A stretch of DNA of 18,892 bases, from contig DASZYD010000037.1 of NCBI GenBank assembly GCA_035545555.1, forward strand, positions 1-18,892, written 5' to 3'. The position numbers were made by a program, and so were the translations under genes. Source of the DNA: JANWHZ01 sp035545555. GTDB lineage: Bacteria; Patescibacteriota; Saccharimonadia; Saccharimonadales; UBA4665. The notes under the pieces are model-generated. The model did not search any database and was not told the DNA's origin. It worked only from the letters and a program-made list of their open reading frames with translations. Position 1 is the first letter of the stretch, and every line of letters starts with the position of its first letter. Shown one piece after another: positions 7,234 to 12,861 of this stretch.

Positions 7234-8434
7234 AGGTACCTCCTTGTTTGGGTTGCTTGCTGAGTCGTGCATACGATGTGTAGCGGGACACTTGAAAGGC
7301 CAAACCGATGGCCGCCAGGGCGAAGATCACACTGGTGCCACCATAGCTCACGAACGGCAGAGTGATACCCTTGAGCGGCAGCACACCGATCATAGCACCA
7401 ATGTTGATGAGCGACTGCACGCTCAGCCAGCTCATTACCCCCACAACCAGCAGCTGACTGAAGACGTCGGGTGCCCTCTCGGCGATATGCTTGAGGCGCG
7501 CAAACAGCGCTACAAACAGCGCCAGGAGCAACGCTGCACCGATAAAGCCGAACTTCTCGGCATAGATGGCAAAGATTGAATCGTTCGCCGCTTCCGGCAG
7601 ATAGCCGTAGGCCTGCACGCCGCTACCGAGGCCGAGGCCGAACATCCCGCCGGTGCCAACGGCAATTTGCGCCTGACAGGCCTGATACGCCGAAGCCTGG
7701 CAGTTGGCCGACGGATTCAGATATGCTTCAAGCCGCGCCCGCCGATACGGTGTTGCCGCTACCAGCAGCCCTGCGAGAAGCAGAGCGCCGAGGACTGCCA
7801 GCACCAGCCATTTCATCGGCAAGCCCGCCACGAACAGCATGACACCGGTGATAGCTACAATCACCCCCATCGAGCCAAGGTCGCTCTGCACGCCGGCTAC
7901 CACCGCGCCGGTTACCAACATGGCAATGCCGACCGGCTTAAGGATTAGCCGCAAGTTGCCGATTGTGCCCTGCTGCACCGCCGCCGCCAACAGCCCGGCC
8001 AGCCACACAAGGATGGCAAACTTGAGCAGCTCGACCGACTGGAAGGAAAAGGCGCCTAGCCGCACCCAACGGTGCGCCGGATAGTTCGGGTTTACCGGCA
8101 TGACAATGGCCAGCAGCGTGGCGGCAGCAGCCACTATCAGCAAGGGCCTAGCCAATCGCCGCCAGATATCGATAGGTACATTCGCCGCCACTGCAAAGGC
8201 TACCAGTCCCAGGGCAATAGCGATGAGCTGGCGTGTGACGTAGTAGTTGCCGCTGACGTGCGCCACCGCACTCAGTGCCGTACTGATGGAAAAAATAACG
8301 ATCAAACCGATGACCAACAACATCACCGTCAATACCAATAACCAGTAGTCCGGTCGATGCCGCCGTCCTAACGCCGCCCCTTCGCTGGCCGCGGCCGTCC
8401 CTCCGTCGCCTGATCTCATGCCTGTTGTACGCAT
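7169..8434 (-). CDS. ftsW: FtsW, SEDS-family septal peptidoglycan glycosyltransferase
   Basis: Multipass SEDS protein that polymerises lipid II together with its transpeptidase partner FtsI. About ten hydrophobic segments are visible. Family motifs include PEAANDSIFAIYAEKFGFIGA, where the functionally important Asp of the large periplasmic loop is kept, and the C-terminal LPLKGITLPFVSYGGTS. The start at 8434 is chosen because AGGTGA lies eight bases upstream and the frame upstream of it is shadow coding inside ftsI; the start lies only 7 bases beyond the ftsI stop. The 422-residue protein has a long hydrophilic C-terminal tail (after about residue 385) that overlaps murG and may be an extension accommodated by that overlap. 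Confidence 0.95.
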   Translation of the reverse strand: MRTTGMRSGDGGTAAASEGAALGRRHRPDYWLLVLTVMLLVIGLIVIFSISTALSAVAHVSGNYYVTRQLIAIALGLVAFAVAANVPIDIWRRLARPLLIVAAAATLLAIVMPVNPNYPAHRWVRLGAFSFQSVELLKFAILVWLAGLLAAAVQQGTIGNLRLILKPVGIAMLVTGAVVAGVQSDLGSMGVIVAITGVMLFVAGLPMKWLVLAVLGALLLAGLLVAATPYRRARLEAYLNPSANCQASAYQACQAQIAVGTGGMFGLGLGSGVQAYGYLPEAANDSIFAIYAEKFGFIGAALLLALFVALFARLKHIAERAPDVFSQLLVVGVMSWLSVQSLINIGAMIGVLPLKGITLPFVSYGGTSVIFALAAIGLAFQVSRYTSYARLSKQPKQGGTYDDSADRRRIRGAYHPDLGGR

Positions 8435-8441
8435 TATAGCA

Positions 8442-10289
8442 TCACCTACTCTTCGGGGCGACAAACGACCCGTTGATGAGCATATGCGCCAGATCAGCGA
8501 ATACCGGCTGCCCGGCGTTCGAACCGGCATACCCGGATACATTCGGCTCAGTGTTGAAGACTACGATGACATACTGCGGCTGATCGCCGCCGACGAAGCC
8601 GATGTAGGTGCCATTGTACCGGTTTGCGTAGTAGCCGCCGGCCGGGTTGGCAATCTGTGCCGTACCCGTCTTGCCGCCCACGATATAGTCGCCGGGGAAC
8701 GACATGTACGCGAACCCTTCATTGTGGTAGGTACTGACGACGTTCTCCATGAGGGGGATGAGCTGCTGCCCCGTGCTCGGCTTCACGACGTGCTGCTGTA
8801 CTACATGCGGTCTGTTGACGGTAGTCTTGCCCGACGGACTGACCGTTTGGTCGATAAGCGTCGGCTGGTAGTAGGTGCCGCCGTTCAGCACACTGGAGAG
8901 CGCCGCGGCCATCTGCAGTGCCGTCACCTGCACGCCTTGGCCGAACGAGGTATTGGCATACGTCAGCGCCAAGGCCGGCGCAGTCGGATCATCGGCCGGC
9001 ACGTAGCCGGCCGATTCGTAGCCTTGCTCGATCTCAGTCGGCTGCCCGAGCCGAAAACGGTCCACCATATAGTTGTGCCACTCGTTGATGCCGTGCTGTG
9101 TAATGGTCGTGCCGCCGGGCTGGCTCATCTGCATCAGCAGCCAGGTAGCACCGGTGTTGAGCGACAGCGACAAAATGCTGGCGATATTTTGCTGGCGGGC
9201 GCCGCCATCCTCTTCGATATCGGTGATGTTAAAGCCGTCAATCAGCCAGTGGGCCGGATCGTAGAAGCTCGTGGTAGGCGTAACGGCGCCCTGATCGAGC
9301 GCCGCGGATGTGGTGAGCGTTTTCATGATCGAGCCCGGCTCAATGGCATTCGACACTGCGGCGTTCTGAAACATCGCCGGGTCGCTGACATCCTGGTAGT
9401 TGGCTGGGTCATAGGTGGGATAATTGGCCATCGCCTTAACTTGCCCGGTGTCCGGGTCCATAATGACCGCGCTCAACCCCTTTGACTTGGTGGCCTTGTA
9501 TTCTTTCGCCAGGATCTGCTCCATCTGCGCCTGCATGGACAGGTCCAGTGTCGTCACGATATCGCTGCCATCGGTCGGCGCGGTCTCGACATTGCCTTTC
9601 GTGGCAGCTAGCGGCACGCCGTTCACATCGGTCACCGCCTTTACCTGGCCGGGAGTGCCGGAAAGCTCTTTGTTGAGCGCCTGCTCAATGCCGTATTGCC
9701 CAACGCCGTCACCGTCCACAAATCCTAATAATTGCGCCGCCAGATTGCCCTGCGGATAGGTGCGGTAATCTTGGCCTTGTGTACCGACACCCGGCAATTT
9801 GAGCGCAAGGATGCGCTGGCTCTGCTCACTGGAAAGTTTACGAGCCAGCACAACATAACGCGTATTGGGGGTACGCATTTGCCGCGCGTAGGCCGAGGCG
9901 TCACCGCCGGTGACGGCTGCCAGTTTGCTGGCCGCCTGATCGGTGCCTTTCACATAGGTAGGGTCAGCATACAGCGTGTACAGCTCCTGGTTGAGTACAA
10001 TGGGTACGACGCTGTTGCCGTCGTGCGCTTCTATAATGCCCCGAGAGGCCGGGATCTCGTACTGTTTGAACTGGTCGGCGGCTGCCGCCGTCTTGTAATA
10101 CGTATAGTGGATGACCTGCATGTAAAACAGGCGCAGGCCGAAGATGGCGACGAGTGCCACCAGAGCGCCATACAACAACCGCACACGGCCGACCGCATGC
10201 ATAGCCGTCTGGCCGCCCGGACGAGCTGGCTGGGCAGCGCCCGACGTTCGATACGTGAGGTTCGAAAGGTTGGTGGTCCGTATTGTCAT
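8442..10289 (-). CDS. ftsI: FtsI/PBP3-type class B penicillin-binding protein
   Basis: Septal DD-transpeptidase that cross-links peptidoglycan made by FtsW. 615 residues: a short cytoplasmic tail, one signal-anchor helix (about 34-56), a dimerisation/pedestal region, then the transpeptidase domain. Active-site motifs are present: S320-I-M-K323 (SxxK, nucleophile in EPGSIMKTL), S376-L-N (SxN) and K540-T-G (GGKTGTAQ). The N-terminal section has the usual class B elements (PASRGIIEAHDG, YPQGNLAAQLLGFVD, GVGQYGIEQALNKEL). No PASTA domains are present. It starts 34 bases after the ftsL-like stop with no strong Shine-Dalgarno, and ftsW follows 7 bases downstream, consistent with coupled expression of the FtsW-FtsI pair. 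Confidence 0.95.
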   Translation of the reverse strand: MTIRTTNLSNLTYRTSGAAQPARPGGQTAMHAVGRVRLLYGALVALVAIFGLRLFYMQVIHYTYYKTAAAADQFKQYEIPASRGIIEAHDGNSVVPIVLNQELYTLYADPTYVKGTDQAASKLAAVTGGDASAYARQMRTPNTRYVVLARKLSSEQSQRILALKLPGVGTQGQDYRTYPQGNLAAQLLGFVDGDGVGQYGIEQALNKELSGTPGQVKAVTDVNGVPLAATKGNVETAPTDGSDIVTTLDLSMQAQMEQILAKEYKATKSKGLSAVIMDPDTGQVKAMANYPTYDPANYQDVSDPAMFQNAAVSNAIEPGSIMKTLTTSAALDQGAVTPTTSFYDPAHWLIDGFNITDIEEDGGARQQNIASILSLSLNTGATWLLMQMSQPGGTTITQHGINEWHNYMVDRFRLGQPTEIEQGYESAGYVPADDPTAPALALTYANTSFGQGVQVTALQMAAALSSVLNGGTYYQPTLIDQTVSPSGKTTVNRPHVVQQHVVKPSTGQQLIPLMENVVSTYHNEGFAYMSFPGDYIVGGKTGTAQIANPAGGYYANRYNGTYIGFVGGDQPQYVIVVFNTEPNVSGYAGSNAGQPVFADLAHMLINGSFVAPKSR

Positions 10290-10323
10290 TGTCTGCTGAA
10301 AAGGCGGCGTGTGCAGCCTGCAC

Positions 10324-10674
10324 CTACTGGTTCACGGTGCCGCTCGGGGTCGTTGGTACCATTGCGCTGGCTACGCCGCTCTGCTCAACCCGGCTGAGCG
10401 ATTGCAGACGCGCCGAGGCGACTTCCAGGCTGTCATGCTCGGATTGGAGCTGCGATTGTTTCTCCTGCAAGCTGTTTATCTGGTAGCCGTAGGCGTTTGT
10501 TTTGGTCACCTGCGTGAGGTATAACAGGCCTAAGAGGCAGGCCAATACGACGAGAATAATCGTGTTGCTGACCGGCCCTAACCGGCCGCGCGCGCTAGCC
10601 GTAAAGCTAACGACATTTTGATTCCGCCCGGCGTACTGCCCTCGGCTCATGCTGATTGCATTGGAATACGTCAT
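10324..10674 (-). CDS. ftsL: FtsL/DivIC-like small bitopic division protein
   Basis: 116 residues with the typical FtsL layout. A short polar cytoplasmic N-terminus (1-35) leads into a single transmembrane helix (about 36-54, NTIILVVLACLLGLLYL). A coiled-coil stretch follows (about 63-97: INSLQEKQSQLQSEHDSLEVASARLQSL), and the tail is flexible and Pro/Thr/Val-rich. The family diverges strongly in sequence, so the call rests on topology, size and position between rsmH and ftsI, the conserved place for ftsL. In known systems FtsL joins FtsQ and a FtsB/DivIC partner to activate FtsWI; no separate FtsB is seen here. The leader is A/C-rich with no GGAGG. Confidence 0.8.
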   Translation of the reverse strand: MTYSNAISMSRGQYAGRNQNVVSFTASARGRLGPVSNTIILVVLACLLGLLYLTQVTKTNAYGYQINSLQEKQSQLQSEHDSLEVASARLQSLSRVEQSGVASAMVPTTPSGTVNQ

Positions 10675-10706
10675 GTTGTCTTTCTTGTTTTTGTGTTTGT
10701 TTTGGT
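10675..10706 (-). promoter_or_regulatory. A/C-rich leader of ftsL
   Basis: The 32 bases before the ftsL ATG on the minus strand contain only A and C apart from three G and no T, including ACCAAAACAAACA and CAAAAACAAG. The tract follows immediately on the 13-bp hairpin at 10707-10743. It lacks a Shine-Dalgarno sequence and would be single-stranded in the mRNA. Confidence 0.5.
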
Positions 10707-10743
10707 GCCGGTCGCAGGTGGTGGAATAGAACCTGCGACCGGC
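10707..10743 (-). other. 13-bp perfect hairpin followed by ACCA
   Basis: On the minus strand GCCGGTCGCAGGT (plus 10731-10743) pairs without mismatch with ACCTGCGACCGGC (plus 10707-10719) across an 11-base loop. The next bases are ACCA and then A/C-rich DNA, so it is not a terminator on this strand. The stem can be read as a 7-bp acceptor plus a 5-bp T stem with a loop opening TTC, so it resembles a tRNA minihelix. No D or anticodon arms of a normal tRNA fit. Confidence 0.6.
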
Positions 10744-10753
10744 AAATCAGGAC

Positions 10754-10816
10754 TTATACGCCTCGTCTAACCGAGATGCGCACTGCCCGGGAACGATTTA
10801 CTACACGGATTGGCAT
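10754..10816 (-). CDS. Short arginine-rich ORF (20 residues) between rsmH and ftsL
   Basis: A Shine-Dalgarno-like AAAGGA lies about nine bases before an ATG (plus 10814-10816) that opens a 20-codon frame ending in TAA at 10754-10756. The peptide has six arginines and no acidic residue (it contains NRSRAVRISVRRG). It starts 20 bases after the rsmH stop and ends 11 bases before the 13-bp hairpin preceding ftsL. I recognise no family. It could be a real microprotein, or a leader peptide whose translation affects the downstream hairpin. The good ribosome-binding site is the main support; a chance ORF of this length is also possible. Confidence 0.4.
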   Translation of the reverse strand: MPIRVVNRSRAVRISVRRGV

Positions 10817-10836
10817 GTGGTACGTTCCTTTCTTTT

Positions 10837-11727
10837 TTATGTGTTTATTTTCGCTGCGGCGCGGAGCTTGGCGCTCCGGGCACGCGGGTTGAAAACTACT
10901 TCAGTGTCGCTCGCCGTGACAGGATGTTTGGTCAGGATACGGATGCGGGCGTCATAGCCGTTGCCGGCTTCAGCGAAGGCCTGCTTGACAAGCCTGTCCT
11001 CCAGGCTGTGGAAGCTGATGACCGCCAGTCTGCCACCGGGTGCGAGCAGATCAATCCAGATCGGCAGGCTGCGCGCGATGAGCGTCAGTTCGTCATTCAC
11101 GGCAATCCGCAGGGCTTGGAACGTCCGCGTTGCCGGATGGACTTTGCTGCGCGCGCCGCCCCATGCTCGGGCAACGACGTGTGCCAGCTCGGTGGTTGTG
11201 TCTATCGGCCGGTGCCGCACGATCAATTGTGCAATGCGACGTGCTTTTGGCTCCTCGCCATATCGCGTCAGGATCTCGGCAAGCTCGGCTTCGGTGTATC
11301 GATTGACGATCATCCCGGCCGTTAGCGCTTGCGTCTGGTCCATACGCATATCGAGCGGGCCTTCGGCGGTGATGGCAAACCCCCGTTCGGCGTCAGTAAG
11401 GTGCGGTGACGACACGCCCAGATCGGCCAAAATGCAGTCGAACTGCTGCCCCGCCGCGGCCAATTGCTGGCTGGCCTGCAGGAAATCCATGTGACGGATA
11501 TCCGCTTTGCTGCCGAACAATTTGGTGAGCTCATCGATCGCATGCTGATCGCGATCTACGAACACCGCCTGCTTGAGGGCATCTGTCCGCTCAAGTACCA
11601 GCGTGGCGTGACCGCCGTAGCCGGCCGTCAGGTCGAGGTAGCGGTCCCCTCCCTTCGGGTCCAGATACTGCAACACTGCTTCCGCGAGTACAGGAACGTG
11701 CAATGGTGGTTGGTCTGGTTGGTGCAT
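10837..11727 (-). CDS. rsmH: 16S rRNA (cytosine-1402-N4)-methyltransferase RsmH (MraW)
   Basis: SAM-dependent methyltransferase that modifies C1402 in the 16S rRNA decoding centre. Family motifs run in order: LHVPVLAEAVLQYL, the SAM loop DLTAGYGGHA, VDRDQHAI, DLGVSSPHLTDAERGFA followed by GPLDMRMD, FQALRIAVNDEL, ISFHSLEDRLVK, and the C-terminal NPRARSAKLRAA. The in-frame ATG at 11757 would add ten basic residues encoded by an A/C-rich tract and would place the start inside a hairpin loop. I therefore prefer the ATG at 11727, which puts the usual HVPVL motif near the N-terminus and makes that tract the leader. The gap from mraZ is unusually long (about 500 bases) and structured. Confidence 0.95.
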   Translation of the reverse strand: MHQPDQPPLHVPVLAEAVLQYLDPKGGDRYLDLTAGYGGHATLVLERTDALKQAVFVDRDQHAIDELTKLFGSKADIRHMDFLQASQQLAAAGQQFDCILADLGVSSPHLTDAERGFAITAEGPLDMRMDQTQALTAGMIVNRYTEAELAEILTRYGEEPKARRIAQLIVRHRPIDTTTELAHVVARAWGGARSKVHPATRTFQALRIAVNDELTLIARSLPIWIDLLAPGGRLAVISFHSLEDRLVKQAFAEAGNGYDARIRILTKHPVTASDTEVVFNPRARSAKLRAAAKINT

Positions 11728-11767
11728 CTTGCGTTTTGTTTTTGCTGCCGTATGCATATACTAGCAG
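11728..11767 (-). promoter_or_regulatory. Hairpin plus A/C-rich leader of rsmH
   Basis: On the minus strand CTGC-ta-GTAT-atgc-ATAC-g-GCAG forms an interrupted 8-bp hairpin (plus 11745-11767). It is followed by CAAAAACAAAACGCAAG and the ATG at 11727. The alternative upstream ATG lies in the hairpin loop. TAGTATAT in the stem also resembles the -10 region of the mraZ promoter, so an internal promoter is possible. Confidence 0.4.
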
Positions 11768-11789
11768 ATTATGTTTGTTTTGGTGCAAG

Positions 11790-12150
11790 GTCACCTAACC
11801 AGTAGTCAGCTTTTTGTTTTTGTTGGTTGTTTTTGTTTTTATGCTGAAGCAAGAAGTGGTATGTGAAGAAGATTTCTAGCGAGAAGATTTGAAAAATCTT
11901 TGAACTTCTTACAGCTTCCTGCCTCAAGTTTGAGAGACTTATGTGTGAGGTGGAGTTTTGGGAGGTGTTTACAAGAAAGGTGCGAAGGTTTTGTCGTGGT
12001 GCCTTCTCTAGTCCACGTGCTGACTACCGGTTAGGTAACCTCCGCATGAGACAAGCCCCTTGGAGGGTTTTTCTCATCGGAGCTGGCGAAGTGAATTCGC
12101 CTCCGCCCTTCAGGGCGGACCGCTCCTGCTCTTTTCCCAAACAGCGGGAA
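11790..12150 (-). ncRNA. Structured RNA in the mraZ-rsmH interval (unidentified)
   Basis: In minus-strand order the RNA would form four hairpins. H0 is TTCCC/GGGAA (12134-12150). H1 is TCCGCCC-TGAA-GGGCGGA (12102-12119). H2 is GGCGAA/TTCGCC (12085-12101). H3 is CTCCG-ATGAGA with TCTCAT-g-CGGAG (12040-12082), capped by CCCU/GGGG. Helix P1 (12019-12042 with 11787-11810) then closes 208 bases: 24 consecutive pairs including three G.U. Inside are a possible pseudoknot (11984-12017) and an A/C mirror linker (11811-11840). The G.U pairs become A/C mismatches on the plus strand, which favours minus-strand RNA. It has no hallmarks of RNase P RNA, tmRNA, SRP RNA or 5S rRNA and matches no riboswitch I recognise. 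It could be a cis-acting leader of rsmH or a processed RNA. Confidence 0.6.
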
Positions 12151-12226
12151 TAAGGTTGGCTTAATGGTACGTAACCGTTTTTCTTACCGAATTGTTAAAG
12201 AGCTCGCGGTACAAAGCAACGTTAGC

Positions 12227-12610
12227 TCATTGCCCCGCCCCTTTGGCTTGCTCCGGTGCCATCAGGCGCCAGTATCGGCCAACGCCAACGGCGATGACAT
12301 CTTTGGTGATGCCGGCGTAGTCCAGCAAATGCTGTTCCAGCGTGATCCGGCCCTGCTTGCCATCGAGCGGCATATCGATCTTGCCCATCCGGAACTGTAC
12401 GTTCAGATCCGCGATGCGCTCGTCCAAGATGTCGCCTTCCAGGCGCGGTTCGACCAAGTTGTCCCACACGTCTTTGGGGTAAAGGTGCAAGTACTTGCCG
12501 AAGCCCCGGGTGATGACTGCCCCGCTCAAAAACTTGTCGCGCAGTTCGGTCGGAATGGTGAGCCGCCGCTTGTCGTCAAGCTTTCGTTCGAAATAGTCTA
12601 CCGTTGCCAT
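12227..12610 (-). CDS. mraZ: MraZ, transcriptional regulator of the dcw cluster
   Basis: 127 residues, slightly shorter than the usual 140-150. Two SpoVT/AbrB-like half-domains are visible. The first has DDKRRLTIPTELRDKF (the DxKxRxxxP motif) and the second DGKQGRITLEQHLLDYAGI. MraZ forms rings of subunits and binds TGGGN repeats at its own promoter to control the cluster. Such boxes are present just upstream (12671-12706), which supports autoregulation here. The start at 12610 is preceded by AAGGGA, a fair Shine-Dalgarno sequence, and further upstream by the hairpin/A-C tract. As first gene of the cluster it matches the widespread bacterial arrangement. Confidence 0.95.
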   Translation of the reverse strand: MATVDYFERKLDDKRRLTIPTELRDKFLSGAVITRGFGKYLHLYPKDVWDNLVEPRLEGDILDERIADLNVQFRMGKIDMPLDGKQGRITLEQHLLDYAGITKDVIAVGVGRYWRLMAPEQAKGAGQ

Positions 12611-12632
12611 TCGGGTCCCTTAAGTTGCTAGT

Positions 12633-12668
12633 GGTTTTTGTTTTTGTAGGTTTCGGTCTAGTACCTAC
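12633..12668 (-). promoter_or_regulatory. Hairpin plus A/C-rich tract in the mraZ leader
   Basis: On the minus strand GTAGGT (plus 12663-12668) pairs with ACCTAC (plus 12646-12651) across 11 bases. AAAAACAAAAACC follows directly (plus 12633-12645). This is the same order of elements as at ftsL, rsmH and ftsQ, although mraZ also has an AAGGGA site nearer its ATG. Confidence 0.45.
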
Positions 12669-12670
12669 GT

Positions 12671-12712
12671 ACCCACTGCCATGAATATACTACCCACGAT
12701 GACCCACTGCAA
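12671..12712 (-). promoter_or_regulatory. mraZ promoter with MraZ-type TGGGT operator boxes
   Basis: Three direct TGGGT boxes are present on the minus strand at plus 12702-12706, 12692-12696 and 12671-12675, the first two exactly 10 bases apart and the third two turns on. MraZ is known to bind TGGGN repeats with a 10-base period. A TATATT -10 element (plus 12684-12689) lies 17 bases from a weak -35 (TTGCAG, plus 12707-12712), with the first two boxes inside the spacer. Bound MraZ would therefore block RNA polymerase. Confidence 0.7.
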
Positions 12713-12751
12713 TACCAACCTGCCCCACAAACGATGCCATCCTGACAGCGC

Positions 12752-12791
12752 TTATCCACAACAGCCTCTCTATCGACCAAAGTTATGCACA
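12752..12791 (+). promoter_or_regulatory. Two perfect DnaA boxes upstream of the mraZ promoter
   Basis: TTATCCACA (12752-12760) and TTATGCACA (12783-12791) both match the TTATNCACA consensus, in the same orientation and 31 bases apart (about three helical turns). They lie about 75-115 bases upstream of the predicted mraZ start site and directly after the terminator of the preceding operon. Confidence 0.55.
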
Positions 12792-12806
12792 ATATCTAGC
12801 GCCAGC

Positions 12807-12833
12807 AAAAAGGCGCCGGGCACAACCGGCGCC
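12807..12833 (-). terminator. Rho-independent terminator of the aldo/keto reductase operon
   Basis: On the minus strand GGCGCCGG (plus 12826-12833) and CCGGCGCC (plus 12812-12819) form a perfect 8-bp GC stem with a 6-base loop, followed by TTTTT (plus 12807-12811). It lies 28 bases after the reductase stop. Confidence 0.9.
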
Positions 12834-12861
12834 TGGGGTGAAGACTGTAAGGCTCCACGCA

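Noticed and set aside
9162..9332. A degenerate FtsI active site (SIMK and SLN instead of the common STFK and SSN)
   Set aside because: Both still satisfy SxxK and SxN, and KTG is intact, so the enzyme is expected to be active.
8418..9485. A 355-codon plus-strand ORF opposite ftsI
   Set aside because: It is the antisense shadow of a well-supported ftsI with intact catalytic motifs; the predicted peptide resembles no protein and is Arg/His/Val-rich.
10707..10813. A tRNA gene on the minus strand (GGTCGCAGGTTC-like stretch and terminal ACCA)
   Set aside because: The stretch resembles a tRNA T arm, but the following bases do not form a T stem in the tRNA frame, the loop is too long, and no 5-bp anticodon stem with a 7-base loop fits upstream. 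Only a simple 13-bp hairpin is supported.
11790..12150. RNase P RNA or tmRNA, suggested by the size and the long closing helix
   Set aside because: The conserved P4 strands of RNase P RNA (GAGGAAAGUCC and ACAGAAA types) and the tRNA-like ends and tag frame of tmRNA are absent on both strands.
11941..12153. A 70-codon plus-strand ORF in the mraZ-rsmH gap
   Set aside because: It crosses the P1 and H1-H3 stems, has no Shine-Dalgarno, and its peptide looks arbitrary. RNA structure explains the region better.
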